64,000 bases of DNA from UMGS1225 sp034086705 (lineage in GTDB: Bacteria > Bacillota > Clostridia > Oscillospirales > CAG-272). A program made the translations under genes and the position numbers. Location of the stretch: NCBI GenBank assembly GCA_034086705.1, contig JAXDZV010000006.1, positions 1 through 64,000 of the forward strand. The letters run 5' to 3'. Position 1 is the stretch's first letter. The number at the start of each line of letters is the position of its first letter. Below are positions 50,926 through 60,235 of this stretch, piece by piece. The notes under the pieces were generated by a model that saw only the letters and a program-made list of their open reading frames with translations, did not search any database and had not been told where the DNA came from.

Positions 50926-52407
50926 TCACATTTCTTTGCGAATTTCTGCAATCATATCGAGAATTTCTTGTTCCAGGATAGGAGATTCCGCCATTTTTTG
51001 TTCCACAACGGTAATGGAGGAAAGAATGGTAGTATGGTCACGGTTCAGTATTTTTCCGATGGAAGGAAGAGAAAGATCCGTAACCTGCCGAACAATATAG
51101 ATACTGACATGGCGTGCGAATGCAATTTCCTTAGAACGCCTTGCTCCTTTGATATCGGCCGGTGTTACGCCGTATTTTTTTGCAACAACGGCAAAAATTC
51201 TGTCCAGCGTTACATTGGTGGGTTCAGCACCTGTCAATACATCCGCAATGGAATCCCTTGCCGCATCCATGGTAATCGGTAGATGTGAAAGATTTGTATA
51301 AGCGCTCAAGCGGCGCAGCGCACCCTCAATCTGGCGTACGTTGTTTTTCAATTTTTCCGCAAGATAGGTCAGAACTTCATAAGGAATGTCCAGATTCATA
51401 CTTTGTGCTTTGCTCTGTGCAATAGCAACACGTAGTTCTAAATCCGGCGGCTGAATATCAATAATCACACCCCATTCAAAGCGGGTACGCAGGCGTTCCT
51501 CAAGTGTTTTAATATCTTTCGGCGGGCGGTCAGAGGTCAGAATAATCTGCTTACGGTCCTCATATAGCGCATTAAATGTGTGAAAAAATTCTTCTTGTGT
51601 GGAATTTTTGCCTGCAATAAATTGAATATCATCAATCAGCAAAACATCGGCTTTGCGATATTTGTTGCGAAATTCTACCGTGGTGTCGGAAGAAATGGAG
51701 GCAATCAGTTGATTGGTGAAGGCCTCTCCTTTAATATAAATGATATTGGCACCGGGGTTATTTTCTAAAATCCGGTTGGTAATGGCATAAAGAAGATGCG
51801 TTTTGCCAAGACCGCTCGGGCCATGAATAAACAAAGGATTATAATTGGTAGAGGCAGGTTTATTTGCTACCGCAATACAAGCAGCGCACGCTAAGGAATT
51901 GGAAGAGCCCACAATAAAATTTTCAAAAGTATATTCTCGACTTGCAAAACTGCGGCGTGGATCACCCGTGGTCGTATCCAGCTCAGCTGCACAAAGGCTG
52001 GAAGTTTGCTCTATTTCTTTTTCAACGGTTTTTTCGCGCTCTGCAGTTGTATCCAAGAAAGAGGATTCTTCTTCGCGTACACCGTCACTGATCAAAAAAG
52101 GCTTAATTTGTTCGCCATTGGCAAGAGCAAGCTGTATTTTTGCAGCGTTGATCGGTTCATGTTCTGCAGAGAGAACACAGACACGCAGAGGAAAGCCAAC
52201 GGTTTCTTCAATCAATTTTTGCACAGTATGCACATATTTTTTGTTGATGATATTCGCTTTCATATCGCTGTCGGATACAAGAATACATTGATTTTCATCC
52301 ATTGCAACCAAAGAAAGAGAAGAAAACCAAAGTGTACGCACAGTCTGCGGAAACTGCTCCAGCAGCTTTTCATAGATAAGAGTCCAAACTTCATTGTTGC
52401 CGGTCAT
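50926..52407 (-). CDS. dnaA: Chromosomal replication initiator DnaA
   Basis: A 493-residue initiator with all four parts: helical domain I (1-85, EVWTLIYEKLLEQFPQ), a variable linker (about 95-155), an AAA+ domain with Walker A HGPSGLGKTHLLYAI (about 193-207), Walker B VLLIDDIQFIAGK and sensor DRPPKDI, and domain IV (about 395-493) with the DNA-binding signature VTDLSLPSIGKILNRDHTTI. AAAGGATAAAAAGC lies before the ATG. A DnaA-box-like TTTTCCACA (52511) just upstream of its promoter suggests autoregulation. Confidence 0.98.
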   Translation of the reverse strand: MTGNNEVWTLIYEKLLEQFPQTVRTLWFSSLSLVAMDENQCILVSDSDMKANIINKKYVHTVQKLIEETVGFPLRVCVLSAEHEPINAAKIQLALANGEQIKPFLISDGVREEESSFLDTTAEREKTVEKEIEQTSSLCAAELDTTTGDPRRSFASREYTFENFIVGSSNSLACAACIAVANKPASTNYNPLFIHGPSGLGKTHLLYAITNRILENNPGANIIYIKGEAFTNQLIASISSDTTVEFRNKYRKADVLLIDDIQFIAGKNSTQEEFFHTFNALYEDRKQIILTSDRPPKDIKTLEERLRTRFEWGVIIDIQPPDLELRVAIAQSKAQSMNLDIPYEVLTYLAEKLKNNVRQIEGALRRLSAYTNLSHLPITMDAARDSIADVLTGAEPTNVTLDRIFAVVAKKYGVTPADIKGARRSKEIAFARHVSIYIVRQVTDLSLPSIGKILNRDHTTILSSITVVEQKMAESPILEQEILDMIAEIRKEM

Positions 52408-52478
52408 GCTTTTTATCCTTTTCCTTTCCGCAGGAAATAATCCGAAGGATTATATTTTGCTTCCATTATATATATACC

Positions 52479-52507
52479 ATTATAGCATGAACAGACTGAT
52501 TTGACAA
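52479..52507 (-). promoter_or_regulatory. Promoter of dnaA
   Basis: On the minus strand TTGTCA, 17-nt spacer, TATAAT, about 70 nt before the start. A box TTTTCCACA (52511-52519) sits directly upstream of the -35. Confidence 0.85.
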
Positions 52508-52568
52508 GAGTTTTCCACAGATTTTGGAGTATTTTTGGGGGATTCTTTCAGAACTTATGCAACCGCTC

Positions 52569-52597
52569 TTTACAAAATTTCGCCAAGCGTTTATAAT
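52569..52597 (+). promoter_or_regulatory. Promoter of uxaC
   Basis: TTTACA, 17-nt spacer, TATAAT, 24 nt before the start codon. It is divergent from the dnaA promoter. No CcpA or UxuR-type operator was recognised. Confidence 0.8.
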
Positions 52598-52620
52598 ACA
52601 GAAAAAAGGAGGAATCACGG

Positions 52621-54015
52621 ATGAACCAGGGTTTTCTATTGGAAAATGATACGGCAAAAAATCTATATGCTGCCGTAGCAGACCTGCCGATTTTGGATTA
52701 TCATTGTCATCTAAATCCGCAGCAGATCTATCAAGATAAGCCGTTTGAAAGTGCGGGAGAACTGATTTTCGGACAGGATCATTATAAATGGAGATTGATG
52801 CGTTCCGCGGGGATCGCGGAGGAATATATCACGGGGAATGCGGCCCCACAAGAAAAATTTCGGGCCTATGCACGTGCGTTGAGTCGGTCTGTGGGCAACC
52901 CACTGGTGGATTTTACAGCCCTTGAACTATATCATTTTTTTGGAATGGAAGAAAGATTGCGCGAAGATAATGCTGCACAAATCTATATGCAGGTGGAGAA
53001 AAAGATTTTGTCGGAAAAGCTCTCTCCACAGAAGATTGTACAACATGCGGGCGTTACGCTGATTGCTACAACCGACGATCCGGTTGATTCGCTGCAGTGG
53101 CATGAAAAATTGGCCGCCTCCGCATGGAAAGTTCGTGTGATTCCCTCGTTTCGGACAGATCGGCTTTTTGCTTTTGAGCGGGAATATCTTACAGAGCTTG
53201 GAGATGTTGCAAAAATAAAAATTTGCTCTTTACAGGATTTAGAACAGGCACTGGCACGAAGATTGACTTTTTTCCGCGCACACGGATGTTTGTTTTCAGA
53301 TGTCGGTATTGAAAATTTTCCGAAAACAATTGCAACACAGGCGCAAGCAGAGCAGATTTTTTCTGCTATTTACCACGGAAAAACCTGTACACAAGCGCAA
53401 TATGATGCACTACGCGGTTGGCTGTTTGTAAGGCTGGGGGTGCTGTACCGGCAGCAGGGCATCTGTATGCAGTGGCATATGGCGGTAAAACGGAATACCT
53501 GTCAGCGTCTTTATCAGCAGTATGGGGCAGATTGCGGCGCGGACTCTATGGGAGAAGCGGTCAGTGTAGAAAGCATTGCCCACCTACTGAACGCAATAGA
53601 ACAAACGCTCGATGCGAAAGGGCAAAAAGACTTGCCGTATACAATTCTGTATTGTTTAAATCCTTCCATGCGGGATGCAATGTGTTCTCTGGCTGCTTCT
53701 TTTCGCAATGTCCACTGCGGGGCGGCCTGGTGGTTTTTGGACCACCGGCAGGGAATATGGGATACACTTGCGAGCTGTGCACAAGCGGGTTCTTTGAGTG
53801 CTTTTCCCGGTATGCTGACAGATTCCCGAAGCTATTTGTCCTATGCACGGCATGACTTTTTCCGACGCATTTTGTGCAGCTTTTTGGCACAGTATGTGCA
53901 AGACGGTACAGCTGCATGGGAAGATGTGTTGCAGCTTGCAAAAATGCTTTGCTATGAAAATATGCATCACCTGATATCTACATCCAATAAAAATGAGGAG
54001 AAAAAAAAGAAATGA
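52621..54015 (+). CDS. uxaC: Glucuronate isomerase
   Basis: A 464-residue cytoplasmic isomerase (amidohydrolase-like barrel) converting D-glucuronate to D-fructuronate and D-galacturonate to D-tagaturonate. Recognised from LPILDYHCHLNPQQI (metal His pair, about 22-36), the mid region DPVDSLQWHEKL and the C-terminal GMLTDSRSYLSYARHDFFRRILC. Length is typical (about 465). GGAGGAATCACGG precedes the ATG. It overlaps the SDR gene by ATGA, so both are one pathway unit: hexuronate to fructuronate to mannonate. Confidence 0.96.
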   Translation: MNQGFLLENDTAKNLYAAVADLPILDYHCHLNPQQIYQDKPFESAGELIFGQDHYKWRLMRSAGIAEEYITGNAAPQEKFRAYARALSRSVGNPLVDFTALELYHFFGMEERLREDNAAQIYMQVEKKILSEKLSPQKIVQHAGVTLIATTDDPVDSLQWHEKLAASAWKVRVIPSFRTDRLFAFEREYLTELGDVAKIKICSLQDLEQALARRLTFFRAHGCLFSDVGIENFPKTIATQAQAEQIFSAIYHGKTCTQAQYDALRGWLFVRLGVLYRQQGICMQWHMAVKRNTCQRLYQQYGADCGADSMGEAVSVESIAHLLNAIEQTLDAKGQKDLPYTILYCLNPSMRDAMCSLAASFRNVHCGAAWWFLDHRQGIWDTLASCAQAGSLSAFPGMLTDSRSYLSYARHDFFRRILCSFLAQYVQDGTAAWEDVLQLAKMLCYENMHHLISTSNKNEEKKKK

Positions 54016-54836
54016 AAAAGACAATTGTAATTACAGGTGCTGCCGGCGTTCTTTGTTCTGCTTTTGCACGGGCACTTGCCGCAGATGGGCATCGTGTTGC
54101 ATTACTGGATTTGAACGAGCAGGCAGTACAACAGCTGGCAGCTGACATTTGTGCGCAGGGAGGCAATGCCATTGGCTGCGGCTGTTCCGTTTTGGAAATA
54201 GAAACACTGCAGCAGGCAAAACAAATGTTGCATACGGCATTCGGCCCCTGCGATGTGCTCATCAACGGAGCGGGAGGCAACTCGCCTCGCTGTACGACTG
54301 CACATGAGACCTATGAACCGGGAGATGAAGCAGTACGCTCGTTTACAACGTTTTTTAACATTGAGCGTACCGGGTTTGATTTTGTATTTGGGCTGAATTT
54401 GGACGGAACACTGCTACCCTGTCAAGTCTTTATGCAGGATATGTTGGGGCGCACTGGCTGCTGTGTTTTGAATATTTCGTCTATGAACGCATTTACCCCA
54501 CTGACCAAGATTCCGGCATACAGTGCAGCAAAAGCGGCGGTTTCTAATTTTACAAAATGGCTTGCCGTTCACTTTGCACCGCAAAAAATTCGCGTTAATG
54601 CAATTGCACCAGGTTTTTTTGTAACCGCACAAAACCGGTCGCTGCTGTTTGAAGAAGATGGCACGCCGACTGCACGCAGTGAAAAAATTTTACGTGCAAC
54701 ACCTGCAGGGAGATTCGGGGAGCCGGAAGAATTGCTTGGTGCGGTTCGTTTTTTAATCGATGAAGAAGCAGCCGGATTTGTCAGCGGCGTGGTATTGCCC
54801 GTGGATGGTGGATTTTCTGCGTACAGCGGTGTATAA
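54012..54836 (+). CDS. SDR family D-mannonate oxidoreductase (YjmF/UxuB-like)
   Basis: A 274-residue short-chain dehydrogenase. It has the nucleotide motif VITGAAGVLCSAFARAL (about 6-22), VLINGAGGNSP (the GGNxP signature of the fructuronate-reductase SDRs), the catalytic Ser in NISSMNAFTP and YxxxK in YSAAKAAV. It should reduce D-fructuronate to D-mannonate with NADH, following UxaC. It overlaps uxaC by 4 nt. UxuA (mannonate dehydratase) and the transporter are not in the window. Confidence 0.88.
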   Translation: MKKTIVITGAAGVLCSAFARALAADGHRVALLDLNEQAVQQLAADICAQGGNAIGCGCSVLEIETLQQAKQMLHTAFGPCDVLINGAGGNSPRCTTAHETYEPGDEAVRSFTTFFNIERTGFDFVFGLNLDGTLLPCQVFMQDMLGRTGCCVLNISSMNAFTPLTKIPAYSAAKAAVSNFTKWLAVHFAPQKIRVNAIAPGFFVTAQNRSLLFEEDGTPTARSEKILRATPAGRFGEPEELLGAVRFLIDEEAAGFVSGVVLPVDGGFSAYSGV

Positions 54837-54877
54837 AACACAAAAAAGCCGCTTTTTTGGATGGATCCGTTGCAAAG

Positions 54878-54919
54878 AAAACCCCCTCCGTATGCGTATT
54901 GTCATACGGAGGGGGTTTG
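54878..54919 (+). terminator. Terminator after the uxaC operon
   Basis: AACCCCCTCCGTATG pairs with CATACGGAGGGGGTT, then TGT. The T-tract is short. The remaining bases to 55080 hold no gene. Confidence 0.7.
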
Positions 54920-55080
54920 TACATATGTCGGATATGGTTGCAGCAAATAAAATGCAAACGGAAAAACCGTACGGCTTTCTTCTTGGGAAAAAAGCAAAAG
55001 CTAAGCCATTATATTACACGATGCACACGGCATATGTGTATATTTTGATATGGGTGCATTGCAGAACAGGAAACCTGGCT

Positions 55081-57939
55081 TCACACGGATTTGTCTGTAA
55101 GCAGCCGTGCAAGATATTGGCCAGTATAGGAATTCGGGCAGGCAGCAACCTGCTCGGGTGTGCCGCAGGCCACAACGGTACCACCGCCATCTCCGCCTTG
55201 CGGACCAAGATCAACGATATAATCCGCTGTTTTGATAACGTCAAGATTGTGCTCAATGACGACAACGGTATTTCCGCTGTCCACAAGGCGCTGTAAGATG
55301 GCAATCAAATGCGAAACATCTTCCGAATGCAAGCCGGTGGTAGGCTCGTCCAGGATGTACAGGGTGCGGCCGGTTTGCCGTCGAGAAAGTTCACTGGCAA
55401 GCTTCACGCGCTGTGCTTCTCCGCCGGATAGTGTCGTGGAGGATTGTCCTATACGCAGATAGGAAAGGCCCACATCATATAGGGTTTGTAATTTAGCACG
55501 CAGGCGCGGCAACTCTGAGAAAAAGGAAAGGCCTTCTTCCACCGTCATATTCAGCACATCTGCGATATTTTTGTCTCGGTACGTACATTCCAAAGTTTCA
55601 CGGTTATAGCGTTTACCATGGCAGACATCACAGGTAACGTATACATCCGGCAAAAAATGCATTTCAATTTTTTTCACACCGTCTCCTTCGCAGGCTTCGC
55701 AGCGCCCACCCTTGACGTTAAACGAGAAACGGCCGGGTGAATAGCCGCGTGCTTTTGCTTGCGGTGTCATCGCAAACAGCGACCGAATATCCTGAAACAA
55801 ACCGGTATACGTGGCGGGATTTGAACGTGGTGTTCTGCCAATCGGGCTTTGGTCAATGCAAATGACTTTGTCCAGCGCCGCAACTCCTTCAATGCGGTCA
55901 TGTGCGCCGGGAAAGGTGCTGGCATGATTTAGTGTATGTGCAAGAGAAGGGTAAAGAATACCGTTAACCAGAGAAGACTTGCCCGAACCGCTGACCCCGG
56001 TGACACAGACAAAACAGCCCAGCGGAAAAGAAACATCGATATTTTTTAGATTGTTTTGTCGAGCTCCGTGTATGGTGAGCAAATGCCCGTTCCCGCATCT
56101 GCGTATCGATGGAATAGGAATTTTTTTGCGCCCGCTGAGATATGCACCGGTAATTGAATTCTGATTTCGCATAATTTGTTTTGGCGTACCGGCGGCCACC
56201 ACCTGTCCGCCGTGAATACCGGCGCCCGGGCCAATATCCAAAATGTAATCGGCTGCAAGCATGGTTTCCTCATCATGCTCCACCACAATGAGACTGTTGC
56301 CGGCATCGCGAAGTTGCTGCAGAGTTCGAATGAGCTTTGCATTGTCTCGCTGGTGCAGCCCGATGCTTGGCTCATCTAAAATATACAGCACACCGGTAAG
56401 CGCAGACCCAATTTGCGTGGCAAGCCGGATGCGTTGTGCTTCACCCCCGGAAAGAGTACCGGCAGAGCGGGAAAGGGTGAGATATTCCAAACCCACGTTT
56501 TGTAAAAAAAGCAGCCGTGCTCGAATTTCTTTGATAATTTGCTGAGCAATCACTGTTTCGGATTCTCCCAGCTGCAGTGTATCGAAAAAGGCGATTGCTT
56601 GCGTAATATTTTTGTGGCAGAGTGTATCAATGTCACAGCCGCCTACGGTAACATTGCGTGCCGCTTCGTTCAGTCGCGTTCCGTGACAGCTCGGACAGGG
56701 GCGAATCTCCAAAAATGCATCGTAGTATTCGTTTGCAAAGCTGTCTGCCCGTTCTGCGATAATGGATAAAAGGCCCTTATAGGGAACGTTTTGTTCATGC
56801 CTCTGCCCGTCGAAGTACCGTACCACGTGATACAATTCCCGGCCGCTTCCCTCCAGCAGTACCTTCTTTGCCGATTCGGAAAAAGAGGCAAAGGGCATAT
56901 CGATGGAAAAGCCGTGTTTTTGCCCAACGGCGATGAGCAATGGCCCCATCCAAGTATCTTCGCTGACGGTTTTGAAGCCGTTTACCTGCACAGCGCCCTG
57001 GCGCAAGGATTTTGTGGGATCGGGAATAATCTTTTCCGGGCTGATAGCGCGCATTTGGCCCAGGCCGGCACAATCCGGACAGGCACCAAAAGGATTATTA
57101 AAAGAAAACATTCGCGGCGTCAGTTCGCCAACATTGAAATTATGTGCTTCACAAGCATATTTTTGCGAAAAATACAGTTCTTCATCGAATTCCTGAGATG
57201 GCTGCACGGGAGCAATCAACAGATTCCCGTCTGTCAAAGAAAGGGCGGTTTCTACGGAATCGGTTAAACGGGCAGAGAACTTCTTTTGGTCTTGCGGGGT
57301 ATCACGCAAAATCAAGCGGTCGACGACAATGTCAATATCGTGGCGTAAATTTTTGTCCAGAGAGATTTCTTCAGAGAGTTCATACATTGCGCCGTCTACG
57401 CGCACACGCACAAAACCGCTGCGGCGTGCGCTCTCAAAAACTTTTTCATGCATACCCTTTTTGGCACGCACAACAGGGGCGAGCACCAAAAGACGCGTGC
57501 CGGAGGGCAGGGCAAGGATCCGGTTGACAATTTGATCCACGCTTTGCCGGCGAATTTCTTTTTTGCATACGGGACAATGGGGAACACCCACGCGCGCATA
57601 TAAAAGCCGCAGGTAGTCATAAATTTCCGTCACGGTACCCACGGTGGAGCGGGGATTGCGGGAGGTTGTTTTTTGGTCGATGGAGATAGCAGGTGAAAGG
57701 CCTTCCACGCTGTCGATGTCCGGCTTGTCCAACTGCCCGAGAAACATACGGGCATAGGAAGAAAGAGACTCTACAAACCGCCGATGTCCCTCTGCGTAAA
57801 TTGTCTCAAAGGCAAGGGAGGATTTTCCGGAGCCGGAGAGCCCCGTAAAAACCACCAACTTATCCCGCGGAATTTTGACGTCAATGTTTTTTAAATTATT
57901 GACGCGTACACCGCGCAGCGTCAAATATGGTATAGACAA
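55081..57939 (-). CDS. uvrA: Excinuclease ABC subunit A
   Basis: A 952-residue tandem ATPase for nucleotide excision repair. It has two Walker A motifs (GLSGSGKSS near 31 and GVSGSGKSS near 640), zinc fingers with CPVCKKEI, CPSCHGTR and CEACEGDG/CDVCHGKR, and two LSGGEAQR signatures. Full length. The start is TTG (57939), 7 nt after AAGGAG; no ATG is close. It follows uvrB by 37 nt. uvrC is not adjacent. No clear SOS box (GAACNNNNGTTC type) was seen before uvrB. Confidence 0.97.
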   Translation of the reverse strand: MSIPYLTLRGVRVNNLKNIDVKIPRDKLVVFTGLSGSGKSSLAFETIYAEGHRRFVESLSSYARMFLGQLDKPDIDSVEGLSPAISIDQKTTSRNPRSTVGTVTEIYDYLRLLYARVGVPHCPVCKKEIRRQSVDQIVNRILALPSGTRLLVLAPVVRAKKGMHEKVFESARRSGFVRVRVDGAMYELSEEISLDKNLRHDIDIVVDRLILRDTPQDQKKFSARLTDSVETALSLTDGNLLIAPVQPSQEFDEELYFSQKYACEAHNFNVGELTPRMFSFNNPFGACPDCAGLGQMRAISPEKIIPDPTKSLRQGAVQVNGFKTVSEDTWMGPLLIAVGQKHGFSIDMPFASFSESAKKVLLEGSGRELYHVVRYFDGQRHEQNVPYKGLLSIIAERADSFANEYYDAFLEIRPCPSCHGTRLNEAARNVTVGGCDIDTLCHKNITQAIAFFDTLQLGESETVIAQQIIKEIRARLLFLQNVGLEYLTLSRSAGTLSGGEAQRIRLATQIGSALTGVLYILDEPSIGLHQRDNAKLIRTLQQLRDAGNSLIVVEHDEETMLAADYILDIGPGAGIHGGQVVAAGTPKQIMRNQNSITGAYLSGRKKIPIPSIRRCGNGHLLTIHGARQNNLKNIDVSFPLGCFVCVTGVSGSGKSSLVNGILYPSLAHTLNHASTFPGAHDRIEGVAALDKVICIDQSPIGRTPRSNPATYTGLFQDIRSLFAMTPQAKARGYSPGRFSFNVKGGRCEACEGDGVKKIEMHFLPDVYVTCDVCHGKRYNRETLECTYRDKNIADVLNMTVEEGLSFFSELPRLRAKLQTLYDVGLSYLRIGQSSTTLSGGEAQRVKLASELSRRQTGRTLYILDEPTTGLHSEDVSHLIAILQRLVDSGNTVVVIEHNLDVIKTADYIVDLGPQGGDGGGTVVACGTPEQVAACPNSYTGQYLARLLTDKSV

Positions 57940-57976
57940 AGCAGTTCTCCTTTTATAACAACATAAAATGTGTGGG

Positions 57977-59980
57977 TTATTGCTTTTTCCGTTTGTTTTG
58001 TAAAATGGCTATCTGGTCTCGGTAATAGGCAGCTTGTTCAAAGGCAAGCGCGGCCGCAGCCTTGTGCATTTCTTCCGTCAAAAAGGCGATGGGATCTTGC
58101 CCGGGCGGAATGCCCCGAACAGCGGTAGATGCCACAGAGCCGGTGTTTGTGCGCTTGCTTTTGTTTTTTGGCAAGGGGTCCTGCACGGCAATTGCAATCG
58201 GCTCTGCAACGGGCTTTTGCACGGTGCGCGGTTGAATGCCATGTTCTTTATTGTAGGCATCTTGTACGGAACGGCGCCGCTTGGTTTCGCGCATTGCTTG
58301 TTCCATGGATGCCGTAATGGTATCAGCATACAGGAGCACTGTACCGTTTTCATTGCGTGCGGCGCGTCCTATGGTCTGAATCAGCGAGCGTGTACTGCGT
58401 AAAAAGCCTTCCTTGTCGGCATCTAATACGGCTACCAAAGATACTTCCGGCAAATCAAGCCCTTCGCGCAGCAGGTTGATGCCGACCAAGACATCGAAAA
58501 CGCCGCATCGCAGATCCCGAATCAGCGCGGTTCGCTCCAAGGTGTCAACCTTATGGTGAATATATCGTACGCGTACGCCGTTGGTTTCCAGATATTCTGT
58601 TAAATCCTCAGCCATTTTCGTAGTCAGTGTTGTGACAAGTACGCGTTCACTGCGGGCGGTGCGCAGACGGATTTCTCCGAGCAAATCGTCCACCTGCCCC
58701 TGCACGGGGCGTACTTCAACGAGTGGATCTAATAGCCCGGTCGGTCGGATGATTTGCTCTGCTGTTTGCGCGGCGTGCTCCAGCTCATAGTCACCCGGAG
58801 TTGCGCTGACATAGATTACCTGGTTGCATTTTTCTTCAAATTCATGAAAAAAAAGCGGACGGTTGTCAAAGGCAGATGGCAGACGAAACCCATAACGTAC
58901 CAGGTTTTCTTTCCGCGCACGGTCTCCTCCGCTCATGCCGCGAATCTGCGGAACGGTTACATGCGATTCGTCGATGAAAAGCAGATAATCGCGTGGAAAA
59001 AAATCCAGCAGTGTATAGGGTGTTGATCCGGGTGCGCGACCGGAAAGCACACGGGAATAATTTTCCACGCCTGCACAGCTACCGACCTCTCGCAGCATTT
59101 CCAAATCATACCGGGTACGCTGCTCAATGCGCTGTGCCTCCAAAAGCTCCCCGCGTTGGCGGAAGTATTCCACCCGCTCTTCCATTTCCTGCGCAATTTC
59201 GTGCAGCGCAGCCTCTCGCTTTTCATCGGAGACGGCGTAATGGGTTGCAGGATAAATAGCTGCGTAATGCAACGAAGCAAGCACTTGTCCGGTGAGCACA
59301 TCAATACGGCAGACACGGTCAATTTCATCGGCAAAGAATTCAACGCGCAGGGCTTTCTCCGCGCTGTTTGCCGGGACAATTTCCACGGTATCGCCGCGCA
59401 CACGAAATTTGTCACGTGCAAGGGAAAAATCGTTGCGTTCATATCCGATGGCAACCAGCCGAGCGAGAAAAGCATCTCGATCCATTTGCATGCCCGGGCG
59501 AACGGAGAGAACAAGCTTTTGATATTCTGCCGGATCTCCCAGAGAATAGATACAGGAAACGGAAGCAACGATGATGGTGTTGCGCTGCTCAAACAAAGAA
59601 GAGGTTGCGCTGTGCCGCAGTTTGTCAATTTCCTCATTGATCAACGCGTCTTTTTCGATATACAGATCTTTTCCGGGGATGTAAGCCTCCGGTTGATAAT
59701 AGTCATAATAAGACACAAAGTATTCCACAGCGTCTTTTGGAAAAAAGCGACGCATTTCAGAACAAACCTGTGCGGCAAGTGTTTTATTCGGTTCGATAAT
59801 CAGTGTGGGGCGGTTACAGTTTGCGATAATATTTGCCATAGTAAAAGTTTTACCGGAGCCGGTAACGCCGAGCAAAACCTGTGCACCAAGCCCTGCCTGC
59901 ACACCGTCGGAGAGCCTTTTGATTGCTTGCGGCTGATCGCCGGTGGGACGGTAGGGCGTTTCCAGATGAAAGCAGTCCAA
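57977..59980 (-). CDS. uvrB: Excinuclease ABC subunit B
   Basis: A 667-residue helicase-like damage-verification protein. It has Walker A GVTGSGKTFT (about 38-47), the beta-hairpin with YDYYQPEAYIP, the motif VLVGINLLREGLDLPEV and motif VI QTIGRAARN. The C-terminal UVR coiled coil (about 625-660, EEMHKAAAALAFEQAAYYRDQI) binds UvrA and UvrC. The start is TTG behind GGAGG; promoter TTTCAA/TATAAT lies about 85 nt upstream. The length matches the family (about 660). Confidence 0.97.
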   Translation of the reverse strand: MDCFHLETPYRPTGDQPQAIKRLSDGVQAGLGAQVLLGVTGSGKTFTMANIIANCNRPTLIIEPNKTLAAQVCSEMRRFFPKDAVEYFVSYYDYYQPEAYIPGKDLYIEKDALINEEIDKLRHSATSSLFEQRNTIIVASVSCIYSLGDPAEYQKLVLSVRPGMQMDRDAFLARLVAIGYERNDFSLARDKFRVRGDTVEIVPANSAEKALRVEFFADEIDRVCRIDVLTGQVLASLHYAAIYPATHYAVSDEKREAALHEIAQEMEERVEYFRQRGELLEAQRIEQRTRYDLEMLREVGSCAGVENYSRVLSGRAPGSTPYTLLDFFPRDYLLFIDESHVTVPQIRGMSGGDRARKENLVRYGFRLPSAFDNRPLFFHEFEEKCNQVIYVSATPGDYELEHAAQTAEQIIRPTGLLDPLVEVRPVQGQVDDLLGEIRLRTARSERVLVTTLTTKMAEDLTEYLETNGVRVRYIHHKVDTLERTALIRDLRCGVFDVLVGINLLREGLDLPEVSLVAVLDADKEGFLRSTRSLIQTIGRAARNENGTVLLYADTITASMEQAMRETKRRRSVQDAYNKEHGIQPRTVQKPVAEPIAIAVQDPLPKNKSKRTNTGSVASTAVRGIPPGQDPIAFLTEEMHKAAAALAFEQAAYYRDQIAILQNKRKKQ

Positions 59981-60059
59981 TGCAAAACCTCCTGCGGCGT
60001 CAAAACGCCTGATTTTTGCTTGTTGCGCGGTTGAACAGTGTATGGGGATACACTTTGCT

Positions 60060-60088
60060 ATTATACCATTTTTCCCCCGGTTTTGAAA
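60060..60088 (-). promoter_or_regulatory. Promoter of uvrB-uvrA
   Basis: On the minus strand TTTCAA, 17-nt spacer, TATAAT. The -35 is weak. Confidence 0.6.
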
Positions 60089-60177
60089 GAAAACGGCATA
60101 CTTTTTACAAAAAAGTCACCAATCGATGCTGCTTGTCGGCGCAGTTGTTTTTTCTGCATGAAAAACAGCAGTACCTG

Positions 60178-60206
60178 TTGCAAAAAACAGCCGTGTCGGG
60201 TATTAT
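60178..60206 (+). promoter_or_regulatory. Promoter of pepF
   Basis: TTGCAA, 17-nt spacer, TATTAT, 30 nt before the start codon. Confidence 0.65.
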
Positions 60207-60235
60207 AAAGACAACAATAAAACGGAGGGGCAAAG

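Noticed and set aside
54880..55080. Possible small RNA or riboswitch near the uxaC-uvrA gap
   Set aside because: Only a terminator-like hairpin is visible and no known RNA fold could be matched.
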